Counted from the first letter of the stretch, positions 34,806-43,854 are shown. The stretch is DNA of 64,000 nucleotides from Burkholderia sp. PAMC 26561 (GCF_001557535.2 NZ_CP014306.1:2976001-3040000); one strand, 5' to 3'. Notes: a model not told the origin generated them from the letters alone. Program-made: numbers and translations.

Positions 34806-35834
34806 TCATCGCCGGTTGCGAATCTGGTCGATCCACACCGTGCCCAGAATCACGAGGCCAATGATGATCTGCTGGATAAAACTCGATACGCCGTTCATGT
34901 TCAGGCCATTGCGCAAGATGCCGATCACGAACGCGCCAATGGCCGTGCCCGAGATCGTCCCGACGCCGCCCATCAGCGACGTCCCGCCGATCACCGCACT
35001 GGCGATGGCATCGAGCTCATACATCACGCCTTCGTTCGGCTGCGCGGTCACGAGCCGCGACATCAGCACGCAACCCGTCAACCCCGCGAGCGCGCCGGAC
35101 AACACATAGGTGAAGAGCTTCACGCGATTCACGTTCACGCCCGACAAGCGCGCTGCTTCCGCGTTCGATCCGACCGCATAGATATGCCGCCCCAGCGACG
35201 TCCGGCTGAGCATGATCGACACCAGCACGGCGAGCACGACCATGATGATGACGGGATAAGGAATGCCCGGAAAGACGACGTCAGGAAAACCATCCGAACC
35301 CATGCGCACGATACGAAACAGCGACCCGTTGCCGAGTTCCGCGAACGAATCGCCGAGACCCGAAACCGGCCGTGCGCCGGTGATCTGCAGGGCAACGCCG
35401 CGTGCGACCAGCATCATCCCCAAGGTCGCGATAAACGGCGGCAAGCCCATGCGCGTGACAAAGATCCCGTTGAACGCGCCGCAGATCGCTCCGACGATCA
35501 CGCCACCCAGCATGCCGATCGGCACCGGAACGCCCGCCTTCACGAGCAGCGCGGCGCACACGCCGGAGAGCGCGAGCACCGACCCCACGGACAGGTCGAT
35601 ACCGCCCGTGATGATCACGCAAGTCGCCCCGAGTCCGAGATACGCAATCGATGTCACCTGCAGCGCCACCGTCATGCCGTTACCCAGGGACATGAACGCG
35701 TTGCTCGTCGCGGAAAACACGATCACGAGCATCACCAGACTGCCCAGCGCGGCAAACTTCTGTATCAGATCGCGGCGCCGTTCACGAGCGCGTGCGCGAT
35801 CGGCATGAGCGGGGTCGGTAGTCATCTCAAGCAT
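34806..35834 (-). CDS. Sugar/polyol ABC transporter permease
   Basis: A 342-residue RbsC-type permease with a charged N-terminus (R-A-R-E-R-R-R-D) and about nine hydrophobic helices. The family stretch T-G-G-I-D-L-S-V-G-S occurs near residues 77-86, and G-S-N-A-E-A-A-R-L-S-G-V in the second half. The start overlaps the ATPase stop by 8 bp; an internal ATG three codons later is also possible but has worse spacing from a ribosome site. Works with the ATPase and binding protein on either side. Confidence 0.91.
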   Translation of the reverse strand: MLEMTTDPAHADRARARERRRDLIQKFAALGSLVMLVIVFSATSNAFMSLGNGMTVALQVTSIAYLGLGATCVIITGGIDLSVGSVLALSGVCAALLVKAGVPVPIGMLGGVIVGAICGAFNGIFVTRMGLPPFIATLGMMLVARGVALQITGARPVSGLGDSFAELGNGSLFRIVRMGSDGFPDVVFPGIPYPVIIMVVLAVLVSIMLSRTSLGRHIYAVGSNAEAARLSGVNVNRVKLFTYVLSGALAGLTGCVLMSRLVTAQPNEGVMYELDAIASAVIGGTSLMGGVGTISGTAIGAFVIGILRNGLNMNGVSSFIQQIIIGLVILGTVWIDQIRNRR

Positions 35835-37374
35835 GGGTCGTCCGTCCTGATGCGTAGTGCATGATTTCTTCCTGATTGGTCTTGCGGGTCTCGAGTACGC
35901 CCGCTATTTCGCCTTCGTGGAACACCGCCACGCGATCGGTCATGCCCATGATCTCGGGCAGCTCGGAACTGATCAGGACAACGCCAATTCCCTGCGCTGC
36001 CAGCCGGTCCATCAGTTCATAAATGGCGTATTTCGCGCCGACGTCGATGCCGCGCGTGGGTTCATCGAAGAAAAGAATCTTCGATTCGCGGAACAGCCAT
36101 TTGCTGATCACGACCTTCTGCTGGTTGCCCCCGGACAGATTGCGCGTGATCTGGTTCGCGCTCGGCGTACGGATGCCGAGCGCATCGATATATTTGCGTG
36201 CGACCTTCCCTTCTTCCTCGAAACGGATGAAACCGCCCGCGCCGGAAACCGCCCCCACGTTCGCAAGCGTGATGTTCTTCGCGACCGTCATCTGCAGCGC
36301 GAGCCCGTTGCCCTTGCGATCCTCCGAGAGATACGCAATGCCGTTGCGAATTGCATCGATAGGCGAATGAATCGACAGCTTCTCGCCTCGCAAATGCACT
36401 TCGCCACTGTCCACGGGGTCCGCACCGAATACCGCGCGCGCCACTTCGGTACGACCCGAACCCATCAGGCCCGCGAAGCCAAGAATCTCGCCGCGACGCA
36501 ATTCGAAGCTCACCGGCCCGAACACTTCGCGGCGCTTGAGGCCGTTGACGCTCAAGAGGACCTCGGTAGTCGGCTGCGATTTGCGTTCGGGGAACACATC
36601 GTCGAGATCGCGGCCAACCATATGCGACACCACTTGTTCGATGGTCGTGGCCGCGAAGTCGTCGGTGGAAATCGTGCGGCCATCGCGCAGCACTGTCACG
36701 CGGTCCGCGATCTCAGCAAGCTCATCCAGCCGATGCGAGATGTACACGATCCCCACGCCGGACTTCCGCAACTCCTTGATGATCCGGAAAAGATGCACGG
36801 TCTCGGATTCGGTCAGCGACGACGTGGGTTCATCCATGATCAGAAGCCGCGCGTTGAGCGACAACGCCTTCGCGATCTCGATCATCTGCTGCTGCGCGAC
36901 CGACAGCGATCCAACCAGCGTGCGGGGTTTCAGGGGCAAGCCGATCCGGTCGAGCGCGGCCTGCGAATCGGCGGCAAGCCGGGCGCGGTCGATAAATATC
37001 CCGCGCTTCGGCTCCCGCGCCAAGAAGATGTTTTCCGCGATCGACAGATGCGGGATCAGGTTCAGTTCCTGATGGATGATCGCGATGCCGGCGGCTTGCG
37101 CATCGAGCGTGGACGCGAAATGCTGCACGCGACCATCGAGATAAATCTCGCCTTCGTCCGGCCTGTACTGCCCGCTGACAATTTTCATCAACGTGGATTT
37201 CCCTGCGCCGTTCTCGCCGCAGATGGCGTGGACTTCGCCCGCACGGACATCGAAGCTCACGTTTTGCAGCGCGATCACGCCCGGGAAACGCTTGCCTACG
37301 CCGTTCAGGCGCAGCAAGGATTCCGCTGAACTGGCGGAAGGGGATGACACGTCCGGTTCGGCCGTTGCGTTCAT
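35827..37374 (-). CDS. Sugar/polyol ABC transporter ATP-binding protein
   Basis: A 515-residue tandem ATPase of the RbsA/XylG type and the first gene of the region B operon. N-half: G-E-N-G-A-G-K-S-T, L-S-V-A-Q-Q-Q, M-D-E-P-T-S-S-L. C-half: G-S-G-R-T-E, L-S-G-G-N-Q-Q-K, F-D-E-P-T-R-G-I-D. The acidic, serine-rich first 18 residues look disordered. A divergent FadR-type regulator gene starts 295 bp away, and an operator-like repeat lies about 90 bp upstream of this start. Confidence 0.93.
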   Translation of the reverse strand: MNATAEPDVSSPSASSAESLLRLNGVGKRFPGVIALQNVSFDVRAGEVHAICGENGAGKSTLMKIVSGQYRPDEGEIYLDGRVQHFASTLDAQAAGIAIIHQELNLIPHLSIAENIFLAREPKRGIFIDRARLAADSQAALDRIGLPLKPRTLVGSLSVAQQQMIEIAKALSLNARLLIMDEPTSSLTESETVHLFRIIKELRKSGVGIVYISHRLDELAEIADRVTVLRDGRTISTDDFAATTIEQVVSHMVGRDLDDVFPERKSQPTTEVLLSVNGLKRREVFGPVSFELRRGEILGFAGLMGSGRTEVARAVFGADPVDSGEVHLRGEKLSIHSPIDAIRNGIAYLSEDRKGNGLALQMTVAKNITLANVGAVSGAGGFIRFEEEGKVARKYIDALGIRTPSANQITRNLSGGNQQKVVISKWLFRESKILFFDEPTRGIDVGAKYAIYELMDRLAAQGIGVVLISSELPEIMGMTDRVAVFHEGEIAGVLETRKTNQEEIMHYASGRTTHA

Positions 37375-37464
37375 TGCACGGCCCGACAGACTGACTGGGA
37401 CGGATGCATCGGCTTTTGTCTCCTCGATGTGGGGCCTTCGCCCATGTCGTACCCGCTATCAAAG

Positions 37465-37475
37465 TGGTCAAGCCA
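37465..37475. promoter_or_regulatory. Operator-like repeat copy 1 (FadR-type regulator)
   Basis: TGGTCAAGCCA is a symmetric TGG/CCA element that differs at one position from the FadR-subfamily consensus T-N-G-T-N3-A-C-N-A. It is identical over 11 bp to copy 2, 157 bp away, and lies about 90 bp upstream of the ATPase start. Confidence 0.55.
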
Positions 37476-37621
37476 ATTTAGTGTTCGCGGCAATGGTTAG
37501 AAGAAGCGGCCTGACCTGCCGCTAATGATAATGGCGTTGGGCCTGTACTGGAATCGAGGTATTTACCCTTATATCCAAAGACATACGCTCCAAGCGATGC
37601 TGGCGCGAAATGGCGGCAAAT

Positions 37622-37632
37622 TGGTCAAGCCA
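37622..37632. promoter_or_regulatory. Operator-like repeat copy 2 (FadR-type regulator)
   Basis: A second exact TGGTCAAGCCA, 38 bp before the regulator ATG at 37670. Being an operator rather than code, it argues against the upstream ATG at 37610 as the regulator start. Two sites at opposite ends of the intergenic region could support looping and autoregulation. Confidence 0.55.
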
Positions 37633-37669
37633 CCTTACACGTTTCGACACGGACAACGCATCGGGCTCC

Positions 37670-38362
37670 ATGACTTCTCTCGTAAAACCTGTTGAAACCC
37701 GGCGGCTGTATCAGTCCATCGCCGATCAGATCAACATGCTGATCCGTCACGGCAGCTTTCAGGCCGGCGCGCGGTTGCCACCGGAACGCGAACTGGCGCA
37801 GCAACTCGGGGTATCGCGTCCGTCGCTGCGCGAAGCATTGATTGCGCTGGAAATCCGAGGACAAGTCGAGATCCGCATGGGTTCGGGCGTGTACGTGTGC
37901 GAAGTCGGCAGCGAAACGTCGCCTTTGACTGCCATGGGAGAAAGCCCGACTGAACTGATGCAGGCGCGCGCCGCAATAGAAGGATCGGTAATCGTGCTGG
38001 CGTGCACACGGCTTACCTCCGATGGCACGGCCAAGCTGCAGAAAACAGTCGATGTCATGCGCGAGTTGATCGCAGCAGGCCGCTCGCCACTGGAACCGGA
38101 TCGCCAGTTTCATATGACGATCGCGGACATAGCGGGAAATTCGGTGCTCACACGGCTCGTCGGCGAATTGTTCGATGGCCGCAACGATCCCATCGCAGCC
38201 AAAGCCAGCGTGCTTTCGGAAAACATCACGACGTGGGGCGTCGCGTTATCCGAGCACGAACGCATTCTAAGGACGCTCGAAGCACGCGACCCGATCGCGG
38301 CGCAGGCAGCGATCCGGTCGCATTTGAAAGCATCCGAGGAACGGTGGGTCGGCGACGCGTGA
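37670..38362 (+). CDS. GntR-family regulator, FadR subfamily (FCD domain)
   Basis: A 230-residue regulator: GntR winged helix (about 5-75, with L-P-P-E-R-E-L-A and V-S-R-P-S-L-R-E-A-L) and an all-helical FCD domain with metal-binding residues suggested by D-R-Q-F-H and later histidines. Two ATGs are possible; the one at 37670 leaves operator copy 2 untranslated and gives a normal N-terminus. It is divergent from the region B operon and probably represses it until a sugar acid or sugar phosphate binds (family knowledge plus context). Confidence 0.87.
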   Translation: MTSLVKPVETRRLYQSIADQINMLIRHGSFQAGARLPPERELAQQLGVSRPSLREALIALEIRGQVEIRMGSGVYVCEVGSETSPLTAMGESPTELMQARAAIEGSVIVLACTRLTSDGTAKLQKTVDVMRELIAAGRSPLEPDRQFHMTIADIAGNSVLTRLVGELFDGRNDPIAAKASVLSENITTWGVALSEHERILRTLEARDPIAAQAAIRSHLKASEERWVGDA

Positions 38363-38462
38363 ACTCATCCGCGAGATGATTCTTCTCCTGCGCCCTTCGT
38401 AACCCTCACAAAAACATCCCGCCAGAGCGGTTATCAGTTGTGTCGTTTTTTTTGCGCAATCA

Positions 38463-38491
38463 AATGATAACGATTCGCATTCATGTATAAT
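38463..38491 (+). promoter_or_regulatory. Fur box and -10 element upstream of TonB receptor
   Basis: AATGATAACGATTCGCATT (38463-38481) matches about 15 of 19 positions of the Fur consensus. A perfect TATAAT -10 follows at 38486-38491. The box would overlap the -35 region, so iron-loaded Fur should block transcription of the receptor. Confidence 0.75.
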
Positions 38492-38592
38492 CCGCTCGTT
38501 TGTTAGGTCTTGTTGTCCAGTTGTAAATCCAAACTCGCAAGCCAGACATAAACCCACTACAAAGCAGCGCTCCGTTGCCTATCGTTTGCCCG

Positions 38593-40866
38593 ATGGACGA
38601 CGGGGCGAAATCACGACCGCTTCGCTACTCCGCTCCTTCGATGCTTCCAATCAAACCGCAACCGCTTCGCGTCCGGCCCGTATCGGCCGCCGTCCGTCAG
38701 GTCTTTTTCCGCGCAGCGATGCCGCTCGCCATGGGTCTCGCCGGCGCAGCCGGTATTGCTCACGCGCAAAGCGACCCGACGACAGATGCCACCGACAAGA
38801 CCCTGCCGGCCGTAAAAGTCCAGGGTGCCGCAGAAGCGCTCCCAGGTGACTTCGCGCCGACGTACAGTGGCGGTCAGGTCGCGCGGGGCGCGAGTTTCGG
38901 TGTGCTGGGCGACCAGAAGATGATCGACGTGCCCTTCAGCATGACCACGTACACCTCGAAGCTGATCGAAGACCAGCAAGCGCGAACCCTCGCCGATGTC
39001 CTCGACAACGATCCGTCCGTGCGCTCGAGCCTGGGCTTTGGCAACCAGTCGCAAGTGTTCGTGATCCGGGGCTTCCAGTTGAACGGCGACGACATCTCGC
39101 TCAACGGACTTTATGGCATTACGCCGCGTCAGCTCGTGGCAACCGAAACACTCGAACGCGTCGATGTCTTCAAGGGCGCAAATGCGTTCCTGAGCGGCGC
39201 GTCGCCGACCGGCTCCGCCATTGGCGGCGGCGTGAACCTGGAGCTGAAACGTGCCGGCGACAAACCCCTGACGCGCGTAACGGTGGAAGGCACGGCATCG
39301 GGCGAACTCGGCACGCACGTGGATGTAGGCCGCCGTTTTGGCAGCGAAGGCCAGTTTGGCGTGCGCGTGAACAGCTTCGTGCGCGACGGCGAAACCAGCG
39401 TCGACGATGAACACAAGCGCAGCACGGCCACGTCGGTATCGCTGGATTATCGTGGCGACAAACTGCGTCTCTACGGCGATTTCCTGTATCAACGCGAACG
39501 TGCGAACGAAGCGCGCCCCACGGTCAACCTGAGCGGCACGGACATCCTGATCCCGGCGGTTCCGTCGGCAACGCACAACTACGCACAGCCCTGGTCATTC
39601 ACCGCGCTCGAAGACACGGTCGGCATTGCGCGCGCCGAATACGACTTCTTGCCGGGATGGACGGCGTATGTGGCGGGCGGCGTGCATCACGCGAACGAGC
39701 ATGGCGATTATTCTTCGCCGAACTTCAACGGCGATACCGGATTGACCACGGCGTATCGCCTGGGCGTGCCGCGCAAGACCGATGCATTTTCGACCGAAGG
39801 CGGCGTGCATGGCCGCTTCGACACCGGCCCGGTCTCGCATTTCGTGACCCTGGGCGGGTCGCTGACCAGTATCGAAGACCGCTCGGCCTTCGACTTCTCT
39901 GGCACATTCAACACCGACCTCTACAACACGCCGCAGGTGCCGCGCCCGGGCGCGAGCCCGGTCGGCAACTTCGCCGATCCCTTCGTTACCGACCGCGCGT
40001 TGATCCGAAGCGTGGCGGTATCGGACACGCTGGGCTTTTTGCATGACCGCGTGCTCTTCACACTCGGCGCGCGCCGCCAGGAATTGCACCAGAACAACTA
40101 CGCAACCGGGACCGGCGACCTCACGTCCTCGTATAACGACTCCATCACCACGCCGATTCTCGGACTCGTGATCAAGCCATGGGAAAACGTCGCGATCTTC
40201 GCCAATCGAAGCGAAGCGCTGGCCCAAGGGCAGGCGGCGCCGTCGACCGCGGTCAACTTCGGCACGAACCTCGCGCCATCGCGCTCGAAGCAGTACGAAG
40301 TCGGCGTGAAATACGACACGAACCATTTCGGCTCGACGTTCTCGGCCTATCAGATCGAAGAACCGACTGCGTACACGAACAGCGACATGGTGTTTGCAGC
40401 GAACGGGCGCGAGCGGCATCGCGGGCTTGAAGCGTCGATCACGGGTGAACCGTACAAGGGCGTGCGGCTGCTGGCGGGCGCGTCCTACATCCAGGCCGAG
40501 CTGCTCAACACCGTGGGCGGCCTGACCGACGGCAACCGTCCGACCGGCGTGCCCGCGTTCCTGTTCAATCTCGGCGCTGAATACGACCTGCCGATGGTGC
40601 CCGGCCTGACGTTCACCGCGCGCTACCTGCACACGGGCAAGCAATACTTCGATGTCGCCAATACGGCGTCGCTTTCATCGTGGAATCGCTTCGATGTCGG
40701 CGCACGTTACGCGACCAACCTGTTCCGCAAGAACACGACCTTCCGGGTCAGTGTGCTGAACGTGGCAAACAAGGCGTACTGGGAATCAGCCGCGACCTCG
40801 GGCCAGGGGTATTTGACGCAAGGCGCACCGCGCACGTTCTTGTTCTCGATGACGACGGACTTTTAA
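38593..40866 (+). CDS. TonB-dependent siderophore receptor
   Basis: A receptor of about 757 residues in the outer membrane. A long N-terminal region ends in a signal cleavage site at G-I-A-H-A-Q-S. The plug domain follows (L-A-D-V-L-D-N-D-P-S-V-R, then V-I-R-G-F, E-R-V-D-V-F-K-G), then a 22-strand barrel ending in the terminal phenylalanine T-T-D-F. It resembles FhuE/FpvA-type ferric siderophore receptors. The start is uncertain: ATGs at 38593 and 38641 both lack a good ribosome site. No siderophore synthesis or TonB gene is near, so it probably takes up another organism's siderophore. Confidence 0.88.
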   Translation: MDDGAKSRPLRYSAPSMLPIKPQPLRVRPVSAAVRQVFFRAAMPLAMGLAGAAGIAHAQSDPTTDATDKTLPAVKVQGAAEALPGDFAPTYSGGQVARGASFGVLGDQKMIDVPFSMTTYTSKLIEDQQARTLADVLDNDPSVRSSLGFGNQSQVFVIRGFQLNGDDISLNGLYGITPRQLVATETLERVDVFKGANAFLSGASPTGSAIGGGVNLELKRAGDKPLTRVTVEGTASGELGTHVDVGRRFGSEGQFGVRVNSFVRDGETSVDDEHKRSTATSVSLDYRGDKLRLYGDFLYQRERANEARPTVNLSGTDILIPAVPSATHNYAQPWSFTALEDTVGIARAEYDFLPGWTAYVAGGVHHANEHGDYSSPNFNGDTGLTTAYRLGVPRKTDAFSTEGGVHGRFDTGPVSHFVTLGGSLTSIEDRSAFDFSGTFNTDLYNTPQVPRPGASPVGNFADPFVTDRALIRSVAVSDTLGFLHDRVLFTLGARRQELHQNNYATGTGDLTSSYNDSITTPILGLVIKPWENVAIFANRSEALAQGQAAPSTAVNFGTNLAPSRSKQYEVGVKYDTNHFGSTFSAYQIEEPTAYTNSDMVFAANGRERHRGLEASITGEPYKGVRLLAGASYIQAELLNTVGGLTDGNRPTGVPAFLFNLGAEYDLPMVPGLTFTARYLHTGKQYFDVANTASLSSWNRFDVGARYATNLFRKNTTFRVSVLNVANKAYWESAATSGQGYLTQGAPRTFLFSMTTDF

Positions 40867-40920
40867 AGCAGGTTCGACATCGCGTTTCAAAGCGCCAGCG
40901 CAAACCTCCGCAAATGCAAA

Positions 40921-40941
40921 CGGCCCGCTAATAGCGGGCCG
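40921..40941. terminator. Strong hairpin between convergent receptor and miniprotein genes
   Basis: CGGCCCGCTA and TAGCGGGCCG pair around a single base. On the minus strand the stem is followed by TTTGCATTTG, on the plus strand by no T-run, so it fits best as terminator for the minus-strand transcript, with possible effect on both. Confidence 0.55.
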
Positions 40942-41048
40942 CTGGAGTTCAAAGCGCTGCAACAACGTGATGTCGGGAGCTTCCATGCCGGATGGTTGTT
41001 TCAACCGAACCATCGGCCGTATATCTGCTGCTTACACGGTCATTGCAC

Positions 41049-41159
41049 TTACTGGCGCTTGGTCGCCTCCTTCTTCAACTTCTTCGCCTCTTTCTTTTCC
41101 TTCGGCGACTTGAGGGCAACCTTTTTCTCGGTTTTCTTTGCGTCCTGGGCTTTACTCAT
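41049..41159 (-). CDS. Lysine-rich miniprotein (36 residues)
   Basis: Thirty-six codons reading M-S-K-A-Q-D-A-K-K-T-E-K-K and ending A-T-K-R-Q, with 14 lysines, no cysteine and no hydrophobic core. GGAG lies 7 nt before the ATG. Similar short K/A/E-rich proteins are, to my recollection, annotated as hypothetical in several Burkholderiaceae, which supports it being real. It may bind nucleic acid or be intrinsically disordered. It lies 65 bp downstream of the 89-residue protein gene on the same strand and is followed by a hairpin. Confidence 0.7.
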   Translation of the reverse strand: MSKAQDAKKTEKKVALKSPKEKKEAKKLKKEATKRQ

Positions 41160-41224
41160 GATGTGCTCCGTGGTTGACCTTAAATTTTGCCCGGGTTTTG
41201 CCCCAGGCTGGCTGTGAGCCTTTG

Positions 41225-41494
41225 TTAATCGATCCGTGAACGCAGTTCTTCCGCGCTCACAAGCAGCGCCTGATAGCCCGAGCGTGCATGCTCGGGCAAA
41301 TCCGGATCGCCGACAAGCGTGCCCAGCGTCTCGATCACGCTGTACAGAATGCCTTTCGCAGCCTTGGCGGCCAGCACGCCCGACGAATACGAACTGTCGA
41401 CGTGGTTGATGGCGGCATCGAAGTGATCCTGCTCGGGCCGTTCATTGACGTTGACTGACGGCGTGCCGCGATCTTCTGCCGGGTTGGGTTCCAT
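41225..41494 (-). CDS. Conserved-looking hypothetical protein, 89 residues
   Basis: A soluble, acidic small protein with no recognised domain. The N-terminal third is polar and likely disordered (M-E-P-N-P-A-E-D-R-G), the rest predicted helical (A-A-K-A-A-K-G-I-L-Y-S-V-I-E-T-L). An AGAGG site lies upstream of the ATG at suitable distance. It sits between the Rieske oxygenase gene (75 bp upstream) and the lysine-rich miniprotein, all on the minus strand. No function can be offered. Confidence 0.65.
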   Translation of the reverse strand: MEPNPAEDRGTPSVNVNERPEQDHFDAAINHVDSSYSSGVLAAKAAKGILYSVIETLGTLVGDPDLPEHARSGYQALLVSAEELRSRID

Positions 41495-41569
41495 GATGAT
41501 CGACCTCTTTGGTTATTACTTGACTACCGGCACGTTACTTCCAGCCGCTCTCTACGATATCAGCCAATC

Positions 41570-42709
41570 TCAATCTGTAACGGGCTGAATGATGTGCACG
41601 CGACGTTCCAACGCAGGCTCGCGAACCGGCGCGCCGCATTCGGTCAGCAGCGACCGCAATTCGAGGATGACCGGAAACACCTCGTGATTATGATCGCCGC
41701 CTTGCCGGTCATGCGCTTCCTGTTCGCGCTCGACGATCCACCGGTCTTCCTTGAAGATACGCTCGGTGAACCACACCAGCAGCGGCCAGGCGGCATCGAG
41801 AATGCCCGGAATCTTCGGGCGGCGGATCGACAGCAAACCGAACGTGCGGTTCGTGCGCTGCTCGGCGTCGAGCGGCACATAGGCAATCCACAGATCCATC
41901 ACCATGGTCTGGTCCTTGGTGCGGATCCTGAGCGTCTGGTACGGATATTCCGTACGGATCGTCATTACGTCCTTGTTATTGTCGTCGGGCTTCGTGCCGC
42001 GTTTCTGGCTGAAGACGAGCGCTTCGCCTATCGGCTGCTTGCCCTCTTCGCGCGCGAACGTGTAATTCACCTCCACCCAGTCTTCGCCACGACTGCGTCC
42101 GACTGAACGCGCCTTCATCTGGCCCATTTGCTTGCGATGCAGGAACTGATGGTTCATGTCCATCAGGTTCTCGTGCATGAAGGTGTAATGGCACTTCACC
42201 GCGCGGCCGAAGCGGCGGGTTTTATAGGCTTTGTCGCCGGCGGAACCGAGCGCCGGGAACGGCACGCTCTCAGCGAGCAGCGGATCGCCCGGGAAGATGA
42301 AGATCAGGCCGGCTTCTTCGCGGCACGGGTACGAGCGCACGCCGTTGGGCAGACGCTCGCGCCCGAGATAGGGCACGTCGATACACTTGCCCGAGCAGTC
42401 GTAAGTCCAGCCGTGGTAACAGCAGCGGATGGACTCGCCGTCGACCACGCCCGCATGCAACGGCACTTGCCGATGCGCGCAGCGGTCTTCCAGCGCGAAC
42501 ACCTTGTCGCTCTCGGTGCGCACCAGCACGACGGGGTCGCCGGCGAACTTGACGCCATGCGCCTTGCCGCGCTTGACTTCGCGCGACCACGCGACGGGAT
42601 ACCAGTGATCGGGGTGAATGTCGACACGGCGCAGATCACGCGGCGTTTTTTGAGGTTGTTCGGCGGGCGTGCCGCTCGTGACGGCTTCCTGCTGCAGCGC
42701 TACATGCAT
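41570..42709 (-). CDS. Rieske non-haem iron oxygenase, alpha-subunit type
   Basis: A 379-residue oxygenase. The Rieske [2Fe-2S] ligands are C77 and H79 (C-A-H-R) and C96 and H99 (C-C-Y-H-G-W). The mononuclear iron motif is D184-M-N-H187-Q-F-L-H191, with three rather than the usual four residues between the histidines. Such enzymes hydroxylate or demethylate aromatic or other organic compounds using an external reductase; none is encoded nearby. GGAGG precedes the ATG at 42709; an upstream start would add 31 residues without homology-like features. Substrate unknown. Confidence 0.87.
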   Translation of the reverse strand: MHVALQQEAVTSGTPAEQPQKTPRDLRRVDIHPDHWYPVAWSREVKRGKAHGVKFAGDPVVLVRTESDKVFALEDRCAHRQVPLHAGVVDGESIRCCYHGWTYDCSGKCIDVPYLGRERLPNGVRSYPCREEAGLIFIFPGDPLLAESVPFPALGSAGDKAYKTRRFGRAVKCHYTFMHENLMDMNHQFLHRKQMGQMKARSVGRSRGEDWVEVNYTFAREEGKQPIGEALVFSQKRGTKPDDNNKDVMTIRTEYPYQTLRIRTKDQTMVMDLWIAYVPLDAEQRTNRTFGLLSIRRPKIPGILDAAWPLLVWFTERIFKEDRWIVEREQEAHDRQGGDHNHEVFPVILELRSLLTECGAPVREPALERRVHIIQPVTD

Positions 42710-42930
42710 GTACGATGCCTCCGCTTGAGGGTATCGGCGAAAAATCGGCCCGATAGTGGCCGAAATTGGCGAAAAAATGTGTTGGGGAGTCGATGCAACC
42801 AACGGGTCTAACGCAGTCTACACGTGAGCGGCCCCTTGAGGCGCAAACGCCCACCCTTGAAAGTTCGGCGAAGGCGTGCGGGGCGGGCATCGGAGCAGAA
42901 AATTTTGCGGATTTTCCCCGATGGTTCCAC

Positions 42931-43566
42931 CTAGATTCGCGCCCGCCTGAACACCAGGCTGAAATTGTTGGCGGGCATGGGCACGGCTTCTTCCATCACC
43001 AATCCCGCGCGGCGGCCCAGTTCCGACACGTCCTCCATGTTGCGCACGCCCCAATCCGGGTTGGTGGCGCGAAGCTGGGCATCGAAAGCTTCGTTCGATA
43101 CCGCCGTGTGCGCGCCGTCGCGTTTGTAGGGTCCATAGAGGAACAGCACGCCGTCGTTCGTCAGACGTTCGGCCGCGCCACGGAACAGCGCTTCGGCCGC
43201 CGCCCACGGCGCGATATGGATCATGTTGATGCAGACGATCGCCGCGAGCGAATCCGGCACGGGCCACGGCGCGCGGCATACGTCCAGTGCGACGGGCGCG
43301 TTCAGGTTGGCGAGCGCGGCGTGGGCGCGCCATGCGCTGATGGAGGCGCGCGAGGCTTCGTCCGGGTCGCTCGGCTGCCAGGTGATCTCCGGCAGTGCGG
43401 CGGCAATGTGGACCGCGTGCTGTCCGGTGCCGCTCGCGATTTCGAGAACGATCCCGCTCTTCGGCAGTACACGCAAGAGGACATCGCGGATCACGTCGCG
43501 GTTGCGCGTGGCTGCCGGTGCAATACGGCGCAGGGGGTCGGGATTGTCGGAATGACTGGCGTTCAA
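42931..43566 (-). CDS. DUF938 family protein, SAM-methyltransferase-like
   Basis: A 211-residue protein with a class I methyltransferase fold. The SAM-binding loop is L-E-I-A-S-G-T-G-Q-H, preceded by the typical DUF938 opening A-P-A-A-T-R-N-R-D-V. Later I-N-M-I-H-I-A-P-W forms the motif IV region. There is no ATG; I place the start at TTG 43566, which has GGAG 8 nt upstream and gives the usual family length, rather than the TTG at 43623. It lies 221 bp upstream of the Rieske gene on the same strand. No substrate is known for the family. Confidence 0.82.
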   Translation of the reverse strand: MNASHSDNPDPLRRIAPAATRNRDVIRDVLLRVLPKSGIVLEIASGTGQHAVHIAAALPEITWQPSDPDEASRASISAWRAHAALANLNAPVALDVCRAPWPVPDSLAAIVCINMIHIAPWAAAEALFRGAAERLTNDGVLFLYGPYKRDGAHTAVSNEAFDAQLRATNPDWGVRNMEDVSELGRRAGLVMEEAVPMPANNFSLVFRRARI

Positions 43567-43854
43567 AGATGCGTCTCCAGAGGAATTGGTGGCGAGCGTA
43601 AGCGCGCGGTTTGCGCGGGTCAAGAAAAGATCCGCAGCAACTCAGAACCATACGCCTCGGCTCACGCGCTCTCACGAGGCCCGAATCCTGCTACCTCGTG
43701 CGGCCCTCGATCAAATCTGTGTATCCTGACGCACTTGAGGCGCAGGACCGAATGCAGCACCGAATACCAGCACCCGAAACCCTGAGGAACGACCCGCCAC
43801 GGGCCAGTGCATCGTGCCCGGCCGCCCGGTCCATCCCACTCCATGGAGCCTTTC

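Noticed and set aside
35857..37329. 490-codon open frame on the plus strand
   Set aside because: Lies entirely antisense to the ABC ATPase with intact Walker motifs; translation is arginine/histidine-rich and shows no family, typical of a GC-rich shadow.
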